Notes under the pieces: model-generated
The model's database searches: none
What the model saw: the letters and a program-made list of their open reading frames with translations, nothing else
What the model was told of the DNA's origin: nothing
Translations under genes and position numbers: made by a program
Shown here: piece by piece, positions 45,792 to 57,608 of the stretch
Numbering within the stretch: position 1 is the first letter of the stretch
Layout of the letters: every line of letters starts with the position of its first letter
DNA from: Copromyces sp. CBS 386.78
Taxonomy: Eukaryota > Ascomycota > Sordariomycetes > Sordariales > Sordariaceae
Direction: 5' to 3'
Length of the DNA stretch: 64,000 bases
Assembly: GCA_030685235.1 (NCBI GenBank)
Contig: MU839097.1
Coordinates: forward strand, 494,018-558,017

Positions 45792-47548
45792 ATGTCGTGG
45801 ATGTTGGAAGAAAAGTAGGCCAAAGCAACAGCAGTCCCCATTACAGCCGGGACTCGGTTTCCGGTCGAGAGAAGGACATTCATACTGATAGAGATGTGGA
45901 CAGGTATATCGGCCTGGCGCTAGCCATGACGTCGAGTTTAGCAATTGGTATGTCTCGCATATCCCCCAGACAACGTTCAGGAACAGTGGCCTCTAACACA
46001 CTCCACTACACAGGCACGAGTTTCGTGATCACCAAGAAGGTACCGAGCCCAGCGCTTCCTCCGCTCCGGCCACACTTACGCTTGCCTCGGCTGCGATTAC
46101 GAACTGCATAGCGAGAGGATATACTGGTGCTAACACTAAGGTTTTATAGGGATTGAACCAAGCAGAAGAGAGACACGGCTTCGAAGGGGATGGCTACGTA
46201 TACCTCAAGAACCCCATGTGGTGGGCGGGAATTGGGTGCAGTATGGAATCCCTACAACCAAAGACTGCGGTTTGTCCAAAGACATGGGAAGGCTGACTTT
46301 TTGTTTCTTCTGTATAGTGGTTGCTGGCGAGATCTGCAACTTTGCGGCATACGCATTTGCTCCGGCCATTTTGGTCACTCCACTAGGGGCACTGGCAGTG
46401 CTAATAGGAGCTGTACTGGGATCCTACTTCCTCAACGAAGAGCTCGGGACATTGGGCAAGTTGGGAAGCGCCATCTGCCTCATCGGTGCTGTCATCATTG
46501 TCCTCCATGCTCCCCCTGACGAGGATATCCAGACGATCGACCAGATTCTTAACTATGCGATCCAGCCTGGTATGTCTTGGCTCCTGATATCGGTTTCGCT
46601 CACGGTGATATTTAGGCTAACTGACTTTACCAGGGTTTCTCCTTTACTCGGCTTTGGTATGCGGTTTTGCCGGGTTTATGATCTACAGGGTTGCTCCGGT
46701 CTACGGCAAGAAGAACCCCCTCGTCTATCTTAGTATCTGCTCCACCGTTGGTTCAATCTCGGTCATGGCTGTCAAGGCCTTTGGCATTGCGCTGAAGTTG
46801 ACCTTTGCGGGGAACAACCAATTCAGCCACCCTTCGACCTATGTCTTTATGATCATCACCGCTGTCTGCATTCTGACGCAGATGAATTACTTCAACAAGG
46901 CCCTCAGCCAGTTCCCTACCAACATGTGGGTTTCAAGGTTCAAGTTCTGGAAAACATGGGAACTCAGTTAACATACTTTTTAGTGTCAACCCTCTGTACT
47001 ACGTCACATTCACCACCGCTACCCTTTGCGCCTCGTTCATCCTCTTCAAGGGCTTCAACACCACCGAGCCTGTCGCCACCCTTTCGCTTCTTTGTGGTTT
47101 CCTGGTCACCTTTACCGGAGTCTACCTACTCAACCTAAGCCGTGGCGACCCCGATGGCACCAAGCACCTCGCACGACGGAGCCGCGGCGATGCCACTGGT
47201 ACCGACATGATCTCAGGTCTGCAAACCCGCATGAGTATGGAAGCACGGCGCTCACAGGGACGCATGAGCACAGGCAGCAACCGCGACCGCGACGGTCTCA
47301 TGAGGGCTTACGACGAGGAAGAGGCCCTTGGGCTGGCCGATCTTGCCGAGGATTCGGACGAGGAGGATGATGACCCCCGCTCGCCCATGATCGGCAGCTT
47401 CAGACACAGCAACGGAGGCCCGGCCAACGGAAACACAACGACGACAACACCAACAACACAAGGCGGGCGTCTCGCCCCTAACGGAAAGAGACACGCGGTC
47501 GGCGATTCGATAGAGATGCAAAACAGGAAGAAGTCTGGACAGAGATGA
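45792..47548 (+). CDS. NIPA-type magnesium transporter
   Basis: Exons 45,792-45,814, 45,892-45,947, 46,014-46,039, 46,150-46,240, 46,318-46,569, 46,634-46,925 and 46,984-47,548; 1,305 nt, 434 aa. The start is chosen because MSWMLEEK joins in phase to DVDRYIGLALAMTSSLAIG. The joined protein shows the NIPA core in order: TSFVITKKGLN, YLKNPMWWAGIGCMVVAGEI, CNFAAYAFAPAILVTPLGAL, IGAVLGSYFLNEELGTLGKL, IVLHAPPDE, then NIVNPLYYVTFTTATLCASF. About nine membrane segments are expected, with a cytosolic C-terminal tail of about 130 residues rich in Arg/Asp/Thr. Animal NIPA proteins carry magnesium and belong to the drug/metabolite transporter fold; substrate here is inferred. Four small 5' exons (23, 56, 26 and 91 nt) make automatic models unreliable. 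Confidence 0.9.
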
Positions 47549-49370
47549 ATACGATACCCCGAAGTCCAACCCAGAAAAGATTCTTTTTCTCACTTTCCTA
47601 TTCTTGTTTTCTTCTCTCTCCTGTTTTAACTCGCATATCGTTCTTCTTCAACGAAATAGACCGACTAGGCTATATGGGACATAAAAGGGGGCATGTCGGT
47701 TGTTTTATTTTCTCTGTTTCGTTGACCGGAAGGCAGGGTGGACTCGAAGGGCAGCCCAAATACTCATGTACCAAAACCAATCTACCCACGCTACCTACTT
47801 CCACGCACGCTCGCCTGTTTTCTAAAAATACGAAAGTTGGGAGATTGGTGCACCGCTCGACGGAATATCGATGAGAACCAGAAACGTAGGAATCGCTGTA
47901 TAGGCCCACCTACCGAGTTCGACCGAAGTTGCCCGGTCAAATATCGCCGGCTTGAGGTTCTCCCTAAGGGGCAGCCTTCGTTTGGAGGAATCACTGACAG
48001 CTGGCTCACTTGAGTGTATCCTACAAAAGCTCTCAAGCAAAAACGATGAGAGACATAAAGGAGTGGGGTATACGTTAATACCTTAAACCTGTAACGGACG
48101 GAGAGTTGACTGTCTATCTACTATACACGCAAAATCAAAAAGGCAGAGCAGACGCTTGAGGGATATAGACAACATACGGAAGTGAGGGAAGAGAAGGCAG
48201 GGCTGGAGGAGATGCGGAGGACAAGAAAGGGAATCATCTACGCGGCGCCGTGGGAACGGGAACGAAGGGGAACGGATAGATGATCGAGTACTGCTACAAT
48301 GAGAGAAAGTTGTTTTGTGCGCGCGCTCACTCTTCTTAGAGTGTCTCTGTTGATTTCTTATTTCTGTTGCTATAAGAAAAAAAACACATGTATGATTTAC
48401 GGGCCACCGGAAGAGGTTTATCACTACCTACAGCAGGCCAGAGCACAGGTTGGCTTGGTTGGATCTGGGTTCGAAGCGATATCAACTTACCTCTGTACCT
48501 AGACCAGAGCCCGACATCTCCCCTCTTGAAATCACCAGGCAGGCACATGTCCCCAACCTTTCCAGTCATGATTACCTACCCAAAAACTGTATCTAGTACA
48601 CAGCCAACTTGCGTATTCTGTCTCTTTTACCATCGCCTTCTGCCTTTCTAAGCCCGTGAGCTCAACGATTGGGCATGTGCCAACCAAAAAGATTCGTAAG
48701 ATGTTTTGTATCCAGTCGTCGTAGTCATGTAGAGTGCTTCCACGGCTCACCATTGGTGGGGGCAATACCATTTACCCTTGAGCGAACAGTGCCCATTGTC
48801 AATATTTACCTATTTTGTATTATGCAGGCGAGGTGACGTGGGTAGGTATACGATAACAGCAGCATGATATCATATCCACAAACCCAGTTTACTTCTTCAT
48901 AGGTCTCACATCAGTACGGGTATCATCCCCATTATCACGCGAAGAAGATGGACACATATCGCTATATCAGTGAGGCAAGGCAGGAGGGCTTGTTCAGGTA
49001 TCTTGTTTCCCTGGCGGAGTCAGGAATTTCCTGACGTTGCTGCTTTGTGGCCAGAGTTACAAAAACAATCCCTAATCCCGAGCAACAATCCGTCCGCCAT
49101 TTCCCCTTTTCGCAAGTCTTAATGCAAATGTGCTATGACCATAGTTGACGCCAAAGTGAACCCATCCATTTCCGCAACCCAGTGTTTGTTTGAGCTTGCA
49201 AGCACATTGAAAAAGACCCCTCCCAAACCCAGCGTCCTTTACCAGCCTCCGGTGTAGTCGTCCTGCTGGGAGAAATCAAACTCCGCCGCAGGAGCGGCCT
49301 CGGGCTCGTCGAAAGACACAGGAACCTCGGTGATAGGCACAACCTCATCTGACCCGACCCTGAGGGTATC
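47549..49370. other. Convergent 3' intergenic region between NIPA and uS3 genes
   Basis: 1.8 kb without a supported gene. It holds TACCTA-type motifs near 47,791, 48,427 and 48,838. Nothing else is seen. Confidence 0.55.
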
Positions 49371-50418
49371 CTACTCCTCAGCGGCGGGGGCAGCGGCCTC
49401 CTCCTCACCGGCCTGCTCCTCCTGGCGGGCAGCCTCAGCGGCAGCCTGGACCTGAGCGGCCTTGGCACCGTAGTCCTGGCTGATGGGCTGGGTAACGGGC
49501 TGCTCCTCCTTGGGCTCAATGATGGTGACGGCGTCAGGGAGAGACTTCTGGGGGCCGGACTTGCCCTCGGGGTCAGAACCGCGCATGATCTTGACCTTGA
49601 TACCAAGGACACCCTGACGGAGGAGAACGTGGCGGGTGGCGGAGTCGATGAAGTCCTTAGCGGGCTGGCCGGAGTGGATCATGAAGCCATCGGTGAACTT
49701 CATAGACTTGGCGCGAGCAGCGCGGAGCTTGCCGGAAACAACGACCTCGCAGCCCTTGGCGCCGGACTCCATGATGAAGCGAAGGACACCATAGCAGGCA
49801 CGACGGACGGCAAGACCGTTGAGGAGCTTGTAGCGGAGGGACTCGCACTGAGCGACAGCGGAGAGACCACGGTTCTGGACCTTGGCGGCGTAGAGGGAGA
49901 CAGAGTTCTCGGGGAACTTGAAGCGCTTCTGGATGAGCGAGGTGAGCTCACGGATGCGGCGGCCCTGCTCGCCGAGGACCTCTTGGGTGTGGGTGGCGCG
50001 GATGATGATGTCGGTGACGGTCGGGGTAACGCGGACCTCGACACCGGAGTAGCCCTCCTCAGCGAGCTCGCGCTGGAAGAACTCGTTCAGCTCGGCGTAG
50101 AAAACGCCATCAGCGACGAACTTTCTGCGCTTGGAACTGTAGACAGAAAGAGAAGCAGTCAGCATCAACGCCGCCTTTGTTGTTTTTTAAGCCACCACTA
50201 TTCAAATCCCATCCCCGTCAGTTCAGTCTGCTGCGACAAGCGGGCAGCATTTTCCCGGCTTCGTTACTGAACGCCTTCGTTTTGCATTTGCACCACCACA
50301 GCAGCAGCAGATCGCACCGACGTGGAAACAGACGTGTAAACGTGTAGTAGACGTGTAGGAGGCTTCCATGCTCTTGGTTTGCTCTGGTTGCTTACATCTG
50401 GGTGCCGGGAACAGCCAT
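49371..50418 (-). CDS. rps3: 40S ribosomal protein S3 (uS3)
   Basis: Exon 1 is 50,418-50,396 (23 nt, MAVPGTQ) and exon 2 is 50,136-49,371; 789 nt, 262 aa. The junction gives [20 protein letters not shown], the conserved uS3 start. The KH domain (about 20-90) carries GEQG as its GxxG loop in [20 protein letters not shown]. The C-terminal domain has [17 protein letters not shown] and [13 protein letters not shown], which contact rRNA near the mRNA entry channel. The C-terminus is an Ala/Glu-rich extension. The first intron is long for this window (259 nt), as is common near the start of fungal ribosomal protein genes. Codon use is strongly C-ending, consistent with high expression. Confidence 0.96.
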
Positions 50419-51446
50419 TTTTGCGATTTGGCTATGAAGGTCCTGAGGGCTTCAATTGTGCTGCTGAGGAGGATGGAGTGGGATGCCTTCTCGCGGTGTT
50501 CACCGGACTTTTCAAAAAGATGGGGGGAAATTCGACCGGCACAGCTACTTTTTGCGAATTCCTTGGTGGGCTGTCCTTTACCGCTTCTGAGTGGCTGGCG
50601 GAGTAGGGTTAACAGCCGCCACGGCTCATCCCGGCTGGCAAGCGGCTGGCAGTTTGCACCCAGTCCAGGTCTGCGCGCCCAACGCCAAAAGCCGCCGCCA
50701 AGCGTAACCCAAAAAAGGTACGTAGACTCACATGTGGGGTCGGGCTTCCCGTCCAGGCCCAGCCTTGCGCCCAGACCACCTCGTTCACTTTCATTGTCGT
50801 TGCGCGTTCGGGCGATTTTGACACCGGCAGGCACTACCTAGGTAGTGTACATACGAACATCCCTCGGTCGGGTTCGGGGTGGTGCTGATAGTGGGGTAAC
50901 CGGTGGCTCCATCGACGTCAATCGTCGCTTCCCCGGCCTAGGGCGCGATGCTGCCCAGCTCCAGTTGCTGACATTCTGCTTGTTCGCAAATCGCAGTCAA
51001 AATTCGCATCTGATACCTTTGGATCCGGACGGCAGGGAGGGTTAGCATCAGAGCTACCACAGTAACTTTCAAGGTTATCAGTCTCTGTCGCTATAGCCGC
51101 CTTACCTTTAGACCTCATCTGGACCTCAGGGCAATCACTCGACATCGCAAGGTCCCGTGGATCATTCATCTTTGACTGGCACCGGTGACTACGGGGCGGA
51201 GCTCCTCCTTTTCGTTTATATCAGGACACATGTTCCTGATTGGTACATCTTCTGTTTTCCAGTCCTGACTCTGGCATTATTGTACAACGAAGCATATTTC
51301 CCCTCCCAGTCCCTCTCGCCGCAACCGCATTGTCAACGTCTTGCGCCCTTGTCTGGACAACCTGGGTCTCGGACGTTCGGCCTCCTCCCCTGGCTGCACA
51401 GCGCCTCACAGTGCCGGGGTAGCTTATATTACTTCCCAACATCACG
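50419..51446. promoter_or_regulatory. Divergent promoter region of uS3 and the myotubularin gene
   Basis: 1.0 kb with no gene. It contains the 16-bp perfect palindrome CACTACCTAGGTAGTG at 50,832-50,847, about 415 bp upstream of the uS3 start. Confidence 0.5.
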
Positions 51447-53981
51447 ATGGCGGCGCCTCACCTTAAGCACGTATGCCCTCCATGACCCCCCATTCAACTC
51501 TCGTTTTGTCTTTACTGAACTGAAGGCTAGACTTTCGCGAACATCCATGCTTTGCGGGGCGGAAAGCCGGAGCTCGGCGACCTTGCGCTTAGTGACTACC
51601 ATCTCGTCTTCCGCTTCCCCCCCGAGTCTCTGACTGCCGCAGATCTGAGTCTGAAAAAGAGTGTGAAGCAAGTGTGGTTTGCCTTTCACATCATTTCGCA
51701 ATGCACCTTGCGACCCACGCCCCCTTCTAGTGGCGTTCCTTCCTCGATACGTATTCGGTTCAGAGACTTTACATATGTTAGCTTCAACTTCTCAGATGAC
51801 AAGGAAGCCCGGGAGGCATTTGAGTTCATCAAGGCCAGAACATCCAAGCTAGGAAGCGTCGATAAGCTGCTGGCCTTCAGCTACCGGCCTCCATCCAATG
51901 CACCCGAAAGCAAAATCAACGGTTGGGACCTATACGATGCCAGAGCCGAGTTCCGCCGGCAAGGTATAAGCGAGAAGTCACGCGACTTGGGATGGAGAAT
52001 CTCGACCATCAACAAGGACTACTCCTTTTCCCCGACCTATCCGGCATTGCTTATTGTGCCCTCCAAGATATCCGACATCACGCTGAAATATGCTGCGAGT
52101 TACCGGTCCCGACAGCGAATACCGACTCTCACGTACCGCCACCCGGTCAACAACTGTACCATTACAAGATGCTCGCAGCCACTTCCCGGCATATCATTCA
52201 AACGCAACATCCAAGATGAATCTCTGGTCAGCGCGTGCTTTTCGGCTTCGACGGAGTTTGCAGGCGGCGCCTCTCTCGACACAACAGTTGAAAGCCCGCC
52301 CCCGAGTACGGTTGATCTCACGATAGAGAGCGAGAACACTGATGGTTCAGTATCGGATATTCAGAAGGCGGAGGATGAGCTTACTGTTGGTGGCACTATA
52401 CTTTACGACGAAAAGACTGGCAAGAGACTGATATATGGAGCTCAGCAACAAAACCTGATTGTCGACGCTCGGCCAGTAATCAACTCCTACGCGATGCAGG
52501 CTATAGGATACGGCACCGAAAACATGGAGCACTACAAGTTCGCCAAGAAAGAATACCTGAACATTGACAACATCCATGTCATGCGAGAGTCGTTAGAGAA
52601 GGTTATCAGCGCCATCAAGGACGCCGATGTGTCACCTTTCCCCCCGAACAAAGAGCTCCTGGCAAAGAGTAAATGGCTGAAGCACATAAGCGGTATCTTG
52701 TCCGGATCAGCCTTGATTGCGCAACGAGTAGGTATCCAGCACTCCAATGTTCTTATCCACTGTTCCGATGGATGGGATCGCACAGGCCAGCTCAGTGCAC
52801 TTTCTCAGCTGATGCTTGACCCCTATTACCGCACTCTTGAAGGCTTCATTGTGCTGGTTGAGAAGGATTGGCTATCCTTTGGGCACATGTTTCACCTTCG
52901 GTCAGGGCATCTCAGTCATGAGGACTGGTTTACAGTGGACGGCGATGCACTCGCAGGGACTGCCGTGAAGCCCGGGGAAAATGATGGTCGGCAAGACCAT
53001 TTCGAGAACGCTATAGCCGGCGCGAAGCGTTTTTGGAACAAGAAAACAGCCCCCGGGAAGGACGCCGTTACTGATGCGGATGGGACGCCCATCGAGACCG
53101 CCGTGGAACCTGCAGTTGCCGAAAATATGGCAACAAGACCTAAAGATATCTCGCCTGTCTTCCACCAATTCCTCGACGCCACCTACCAGCTCCTTAGGCA
53201 ACACCCGACTCGCTTCGAGTTTAATGAACGGTTTCTGCGCCGCTTACATTACCATGTTTACTCTTGTCAGTACGGTACCTTTTTGTTCAACAACGAGCGC
53301 CAGCGCCACGAAGCACGGTTACAAGAACGCACAAGAAGTGTGTGGGCCTACTTTTTGAGCCGACGCTCGGAGTTTACGAACGAGCAGTACGACCCCACGG
53401 TTGATGATCACGTCAGGGGCCGTGAGCGTATAATATTCCCTCGTTGCGACGACGTGCGGTGGTGGCACCAGCTTTTCAACCGGACTGATGATGAGATGAA
53501 CGGTGATCTGAATGCATTGGCCGCAACAGCAGAGCGTGTAGCTGCCTATCAGCAAGCTTCGTCGTCATCAGAGTTTTCAGGGCCTATTGATGCGGGTACG
53601 TCTGACGCGAATAGCAACCCATCGTCGTCCGGGGCCCCATCGCGGACATCGGCAAGCCCCACCCGGAGCCCACTGCCACCGGGCTTGGCAGCTACTACTG
53701 CCGGAGGGTCCGTGCTTATCGGCGTGGAGTCGGCCCACGAGGTTCTGACGCCCGGGACTAGGAGTCCGGCGCCACTCAACCGAAATGCTGTCGCTGGAGA
53801 TCCTACGGGCACTTTTGCAGCTCTTCAGGAGAGGATTTCCGGACTGTCGCTTGGAAAGGCTATGTTCGGCGGTGGCATTGGTGGAAGCACTGGGCGAAAC
53901 TCCATTGGCGGAATTGGTTCTAATTCTGGGCGGAATTCGCAAAACGAATTGGTGGAGCAAGAGATGAAGAGCATGGACTAG
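51447..53981 (+). CDS. YMR1: Myotubularin-family phosphoinositide 3-phosphatase
   Basis: Exons 51,447-51,470 and 51,531-53,981; 2,475 nt, 824 aa. The short first exon (MAAPHLKH) is chosen because its donor GTATGC and acceptor GGCTAG are in phase and no ATG lies further down before the GRAM/PH-like domain (about 10-110). The phosphatase domain follows, with the active-site loop HCSDGWDRTGQ: Cys about 418 and Arg about 424 of the C-x5-R motif, both Asp residues of the myotubularin form present, so it should be catalytically active. SPVFHQFLDATYQLL and FEFNERFLRRLHYHVYSCQYGTF are typical myotubularin sequence. The C-terminus is Ser/Gly/Pro-rich and probably disordered. Yeast Ymr1 removes the 3-phosphate from PI3P on endosomes. 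Confidence 0.92.
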
Positions 53982-55247
53982 ATGGAGGAGAAGACAATTG
54001 GAGGAACAGAAGGCTATGATAGAACTAAGATATGGGGGACTGGTTGCCCTCTATGGGAATAGCACGTTGGAACAGTATGCTCGCAAATGAAGCAAGGTTA
54101 GCGATGACTTGAGTTGTAGTAATGCCTCGCTTTATAAGACGGCGAAATAATCAACAGCACAAATTCTATAACCCACAAGTTACCTACATGTGATAGGCTA
54201 TTTGGAGTGAGTTACAGATTGAATATGAAATGTTGTAACCACTGCCCTTAGGCTGTGATCAGGCAGTCGTTGATGTTGATAGTTTCCGGCTCTCGAGTCT
54301 CGGTTGCTCCTGCCATCTATGTCATTGGGTTCCGGAGCTGTACTACCTCCTATTCGATTCATTCATGTCCCCAGTGGCTTTGCTATAGTACAATCCTACA
54401 ACATGACGAAACGCAACTTGAACAGAAAGAGTGGCTCAACGTCACGGATTTGAAGCGGAAGAAGTTATTGCCCATCTGACATATGATAAATCTTTGTACA
54501 GTTGAGTGGTGCTTGACGAACCGGGCGGCTACGTCCCAAGCTGAAAAGGCGAGTGGCCAGTGCTCCTTCCCTTCCCCACCCTTGTCCGCCCGTCATGAAC
54601 TGGACCCCAGCGTTGCGGGTCGGGTCAATTTGTGTCGCAGACCGGGTCCAGTGTCCCGCCGTGGGTTGATTGCCCTGCTGCCCTGCCTAGGTCGGGTGTT
54701 GCTGCTCCTCCTTGCCCTGCGGGACCACCAAGCTCGCTTCAGTTCGACCTCCAACCGCAGGTGAATCCTCCCCCAGAACCTGAACAACCACCGTCAACCC
54801 TCCATCCAGCAACCCTTATTCTCAAGCAAAACCGTCCATTCAGTATCATTCCTCGCCTGCTTTCTGCCCGTTGTGTCGTGGCGCCGTGTGTGAGACTACG
54901 CTGGAGAGATCGCATCCAATTCCGATTTCGACCCGACGAAGCGTCACTCCTGCTTCTCATCCAAGCAACAAAAAACCAACCTAAAACACAACCAGACCAA
55001 GCAACGCAGTTACCTTGCGCACACGCACGCATCCACTTTCCTCTCTCTACTACTACAATTACAGTCACTGGTACCGCCGCCCGCACAGCGTCGCCCGATC
55101 GGCTACCAGTCCAGTCCACAGCCCCCCGTCTATTGCATCACGCCCGCAAGCGAACATCCGTACCAAAACAGTTTGTCCAAATCCGCCTCGCTCGCCGACT
55201 GTATACTTCCCCGCGATCCTCCGCGTCCACTTCACAAATCGCCCATA
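53982..55247. promoter_or_regulatory. Region between YMR1 and the PP2A scaffold gene
   Basis: 1.3 kb between two plus-strand genes. The right half (from about 54,750) is C-rich with ACACAC and CTCTCT tracts, typical of a fungal promoter and leader. No gene is supported. Confidence 0.5.
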
Positions 55248-57608
55248 ATGGCCGACGCGACGAACGCGAACGACGAGCTCTTCCCCATCGCCGTGCTTAT
55301 CGACGAATTGAAGGTATGATGGCGGTGACCGGGACAGCCAGAACCCCTGACTATCCCTCCTTGCCTGTTGATGGAACGTAAACCCTGATTGACTTTGGGC
55401 AGCACGACGAGGTTGTTCTCCGACTAAACGCCATCCACCGTCTCTCGACTATCGCCCTTGCTTTGGGTCCCGAGCGCACTCGCGAGGAGCTGATTCCCTT
55501 TCTCGATGGTTAGCCAACCCCTCGACCCAGCTTCAGCCTAGCAACCCCACTCGCGCCGGCGTCCGGCCATACAGCCGTTGGGATTATCTGATACGGCCGC
55601 TGACACTTTTGAATGCAGAGTCGGTCGAAGATGAAGATGAGGTCCTTGTTGCCCTGAGTGAAGAGCTCGGTAACTTTGTCGAGTACGTGGGAGGCCCCGC
55701 ATGGGGACATGTTCTGCTTTCACCCCTCGAGAACCTCGCTGCTATCGAGGAACCCGTGGTGCGGGACAAGGTACGAACACGCGACCACTTCCTGGTTTCT
55801 TGCGATGTGGTCCGCACATGTACTGACAAGCGTTTCAGGCCGTCGAATCCTTGAACAAGATCTGCACCGAGCTCTCTTCGCAGCAAGTCGAAGAATACTT
55901 CATCCCTCTTACGATCCGCCTCTCCAAGGCCGACTGGTTCACGTCCAAGGTTTCCGGATGCGGCCTCTACACAACCCCCTACTCGAAAGTTTCGCCGCCC
56001 ATCCAAGAACAGTTGCGCCAGCAGTTCGGACAGCTCGTCCACGATGAGACCCCTATGGTGCGCCGTCAGGCCGCCACCAACATGGCCAAGTTCGTGAAGG
56101 AGATGCCGACTGCCATCGTTGTCGAAGAAATGATACCCATGTTCCAGCATCTCGCCGGGGATGATCAGGACAGCGTCAGGCTCCTTACTGTCGAGATTTT
56201 GATCTCCATTGCGGAGGTTGTGCCCAAAGAGCAACAGTCCAGCCACGGCGTGCTCCTCACATCGCTACGCAGCTTGATAGAGGACAAGAGTTGGAGGGTC
56301 CGGTATATGATCGCCGACAGATTTGAGAAGGTTCGTAGCCGCGCTAAGTGCTGGGCCTCCCCTCATGTTGATTCCCGGATGACTAACAGCATATACAGAT
56401 TGCAAAGGCGGTTGACGAGGAGGTTGTATCCAGAGACCTTGTTCCTGCATTCGTAAAACTACTGAAAGATAACGAGGCGGAGGTGCGGACTGCGATCGCT
56501 GGTCAGATCCCCGGCTTCTGTGCTTTGGTTGATCGCAACGTTCTCCTGAATGACATCATGGGAAGTGTCGAGGATCTCGTCTCGGATAGCTCCCAGCATG
56601 TCAGAGCCGCCCTTGGCACACAAATCAGCGGCCTCGCTCCTATCCTGGGCAAACAAGAGTACGTTCCCGCAGTCGCGCAACCGTTTTGCTCACGCGCATG
56701 CTAATCGTTGTAACAGGACTATTGACCATCTTCTGCCCATGTTCCTTCAGATGCTCAAGGACGAGTTCCCAGAGGTTCGCCTTCACATCATCAGCAAACT
56801 GGAGCTTGTCAACCAGGTCATCGGCATCGACCTCCTTTCCCAGTCTCTCCTTCCTGCCATTGTTCAGCTAGCCGAAGACAAGCAATGGCGTGTACGCTTG
56901 GCTATTATCGACTACATCCCGCTCCTTGCCAGTCAGTTGGGCGTCAAGTTCTTCGACGAGAAGCTCAGCCAGCTTTGCATGGGCTGGCTCGGAGACACCG
57001 TTTTCTCCATTCGTGAGGCCGCTACTCACAACCTAAGGAAGCTGACAGAGGTGTTCGGTGTTGAATGGGCAAGCGAGGCTATCATTCCCAAGGTTATGGC
57101 CATGGGTGGCCACCCCAACTACCTTTACCGGATGACCACTTGCTTTGCTATCACGGTAAGAGACTCTAGGGGGTACGTGATTAGGTAAAGGCGCATTACT
57201 AATCAGTGTTTACAGACCCTGGCTACCGTTGTCAGCTTGGATGTGATCGCTAAGTCCATCCTCCCAATGCTGGAGAAGCTCACAGCCGATTCGATCCCTA
57301 ATATTCGCTTTAACGTCGCAAAGACATATGGCGTCATCATCGGTGTTCTTCGTCGCCTGCCCGATGAGGGCACCATCTACACGCTAGAAAAGGAGGGCAA
57401 GCCTGTCACCTCGTCGCCCAAGGGTCAGGAACTCATCCAGCAGCGCATCATGCCGTGCTTGGAGAAGCTTCAGAAGGATGATGATGTGGATGTGCGGTAC
57501 TTTTCGACGACTGCTGCGGCTCAAGCAACTGGTCCTCTTATGGGAGCTGCTACCGAGGCAGGAAACCCCATTCCTAGCGGTGGGGAGCCCATGAACACAT
57601 CTCCATAG
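55248..57608 (+). CDS. TPD3: Protein phosphatase 2A 65-kDa scaffold subunit A (HEAT repeats)
   Basis: Exons 55,248-55,313, 55,403-55,508, 55,619-55,770, 55,839-56,330, 56,399-56,658, 56,717-57,155 and 57,216-57,608; 1,908 nt, 635 aa, close to yeast Tpd3. The protein starts [20 protein letters not shown] and is a series of HEAT repeats of about 39 residues, with signatures such as [70 protein letters not shown] and [17 protein letters not shown]. It bridges the catalytic and regulatory subunits of PP2A. The last repeat is followed by a Gly/Pro/Asn tail of about 20 residues. All six introns have standard ends and the first two exons are short. Confidence 0.95.

Noticed and set aside
45815..45846. 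A 32-nt intron to join the NIPA start to the downstream frame
   Set aside because: It is shorter than any other intron here; a 77-nt intron from the same donor to TGATAG at 45,891 keeps the same frame and gives better family sequence.
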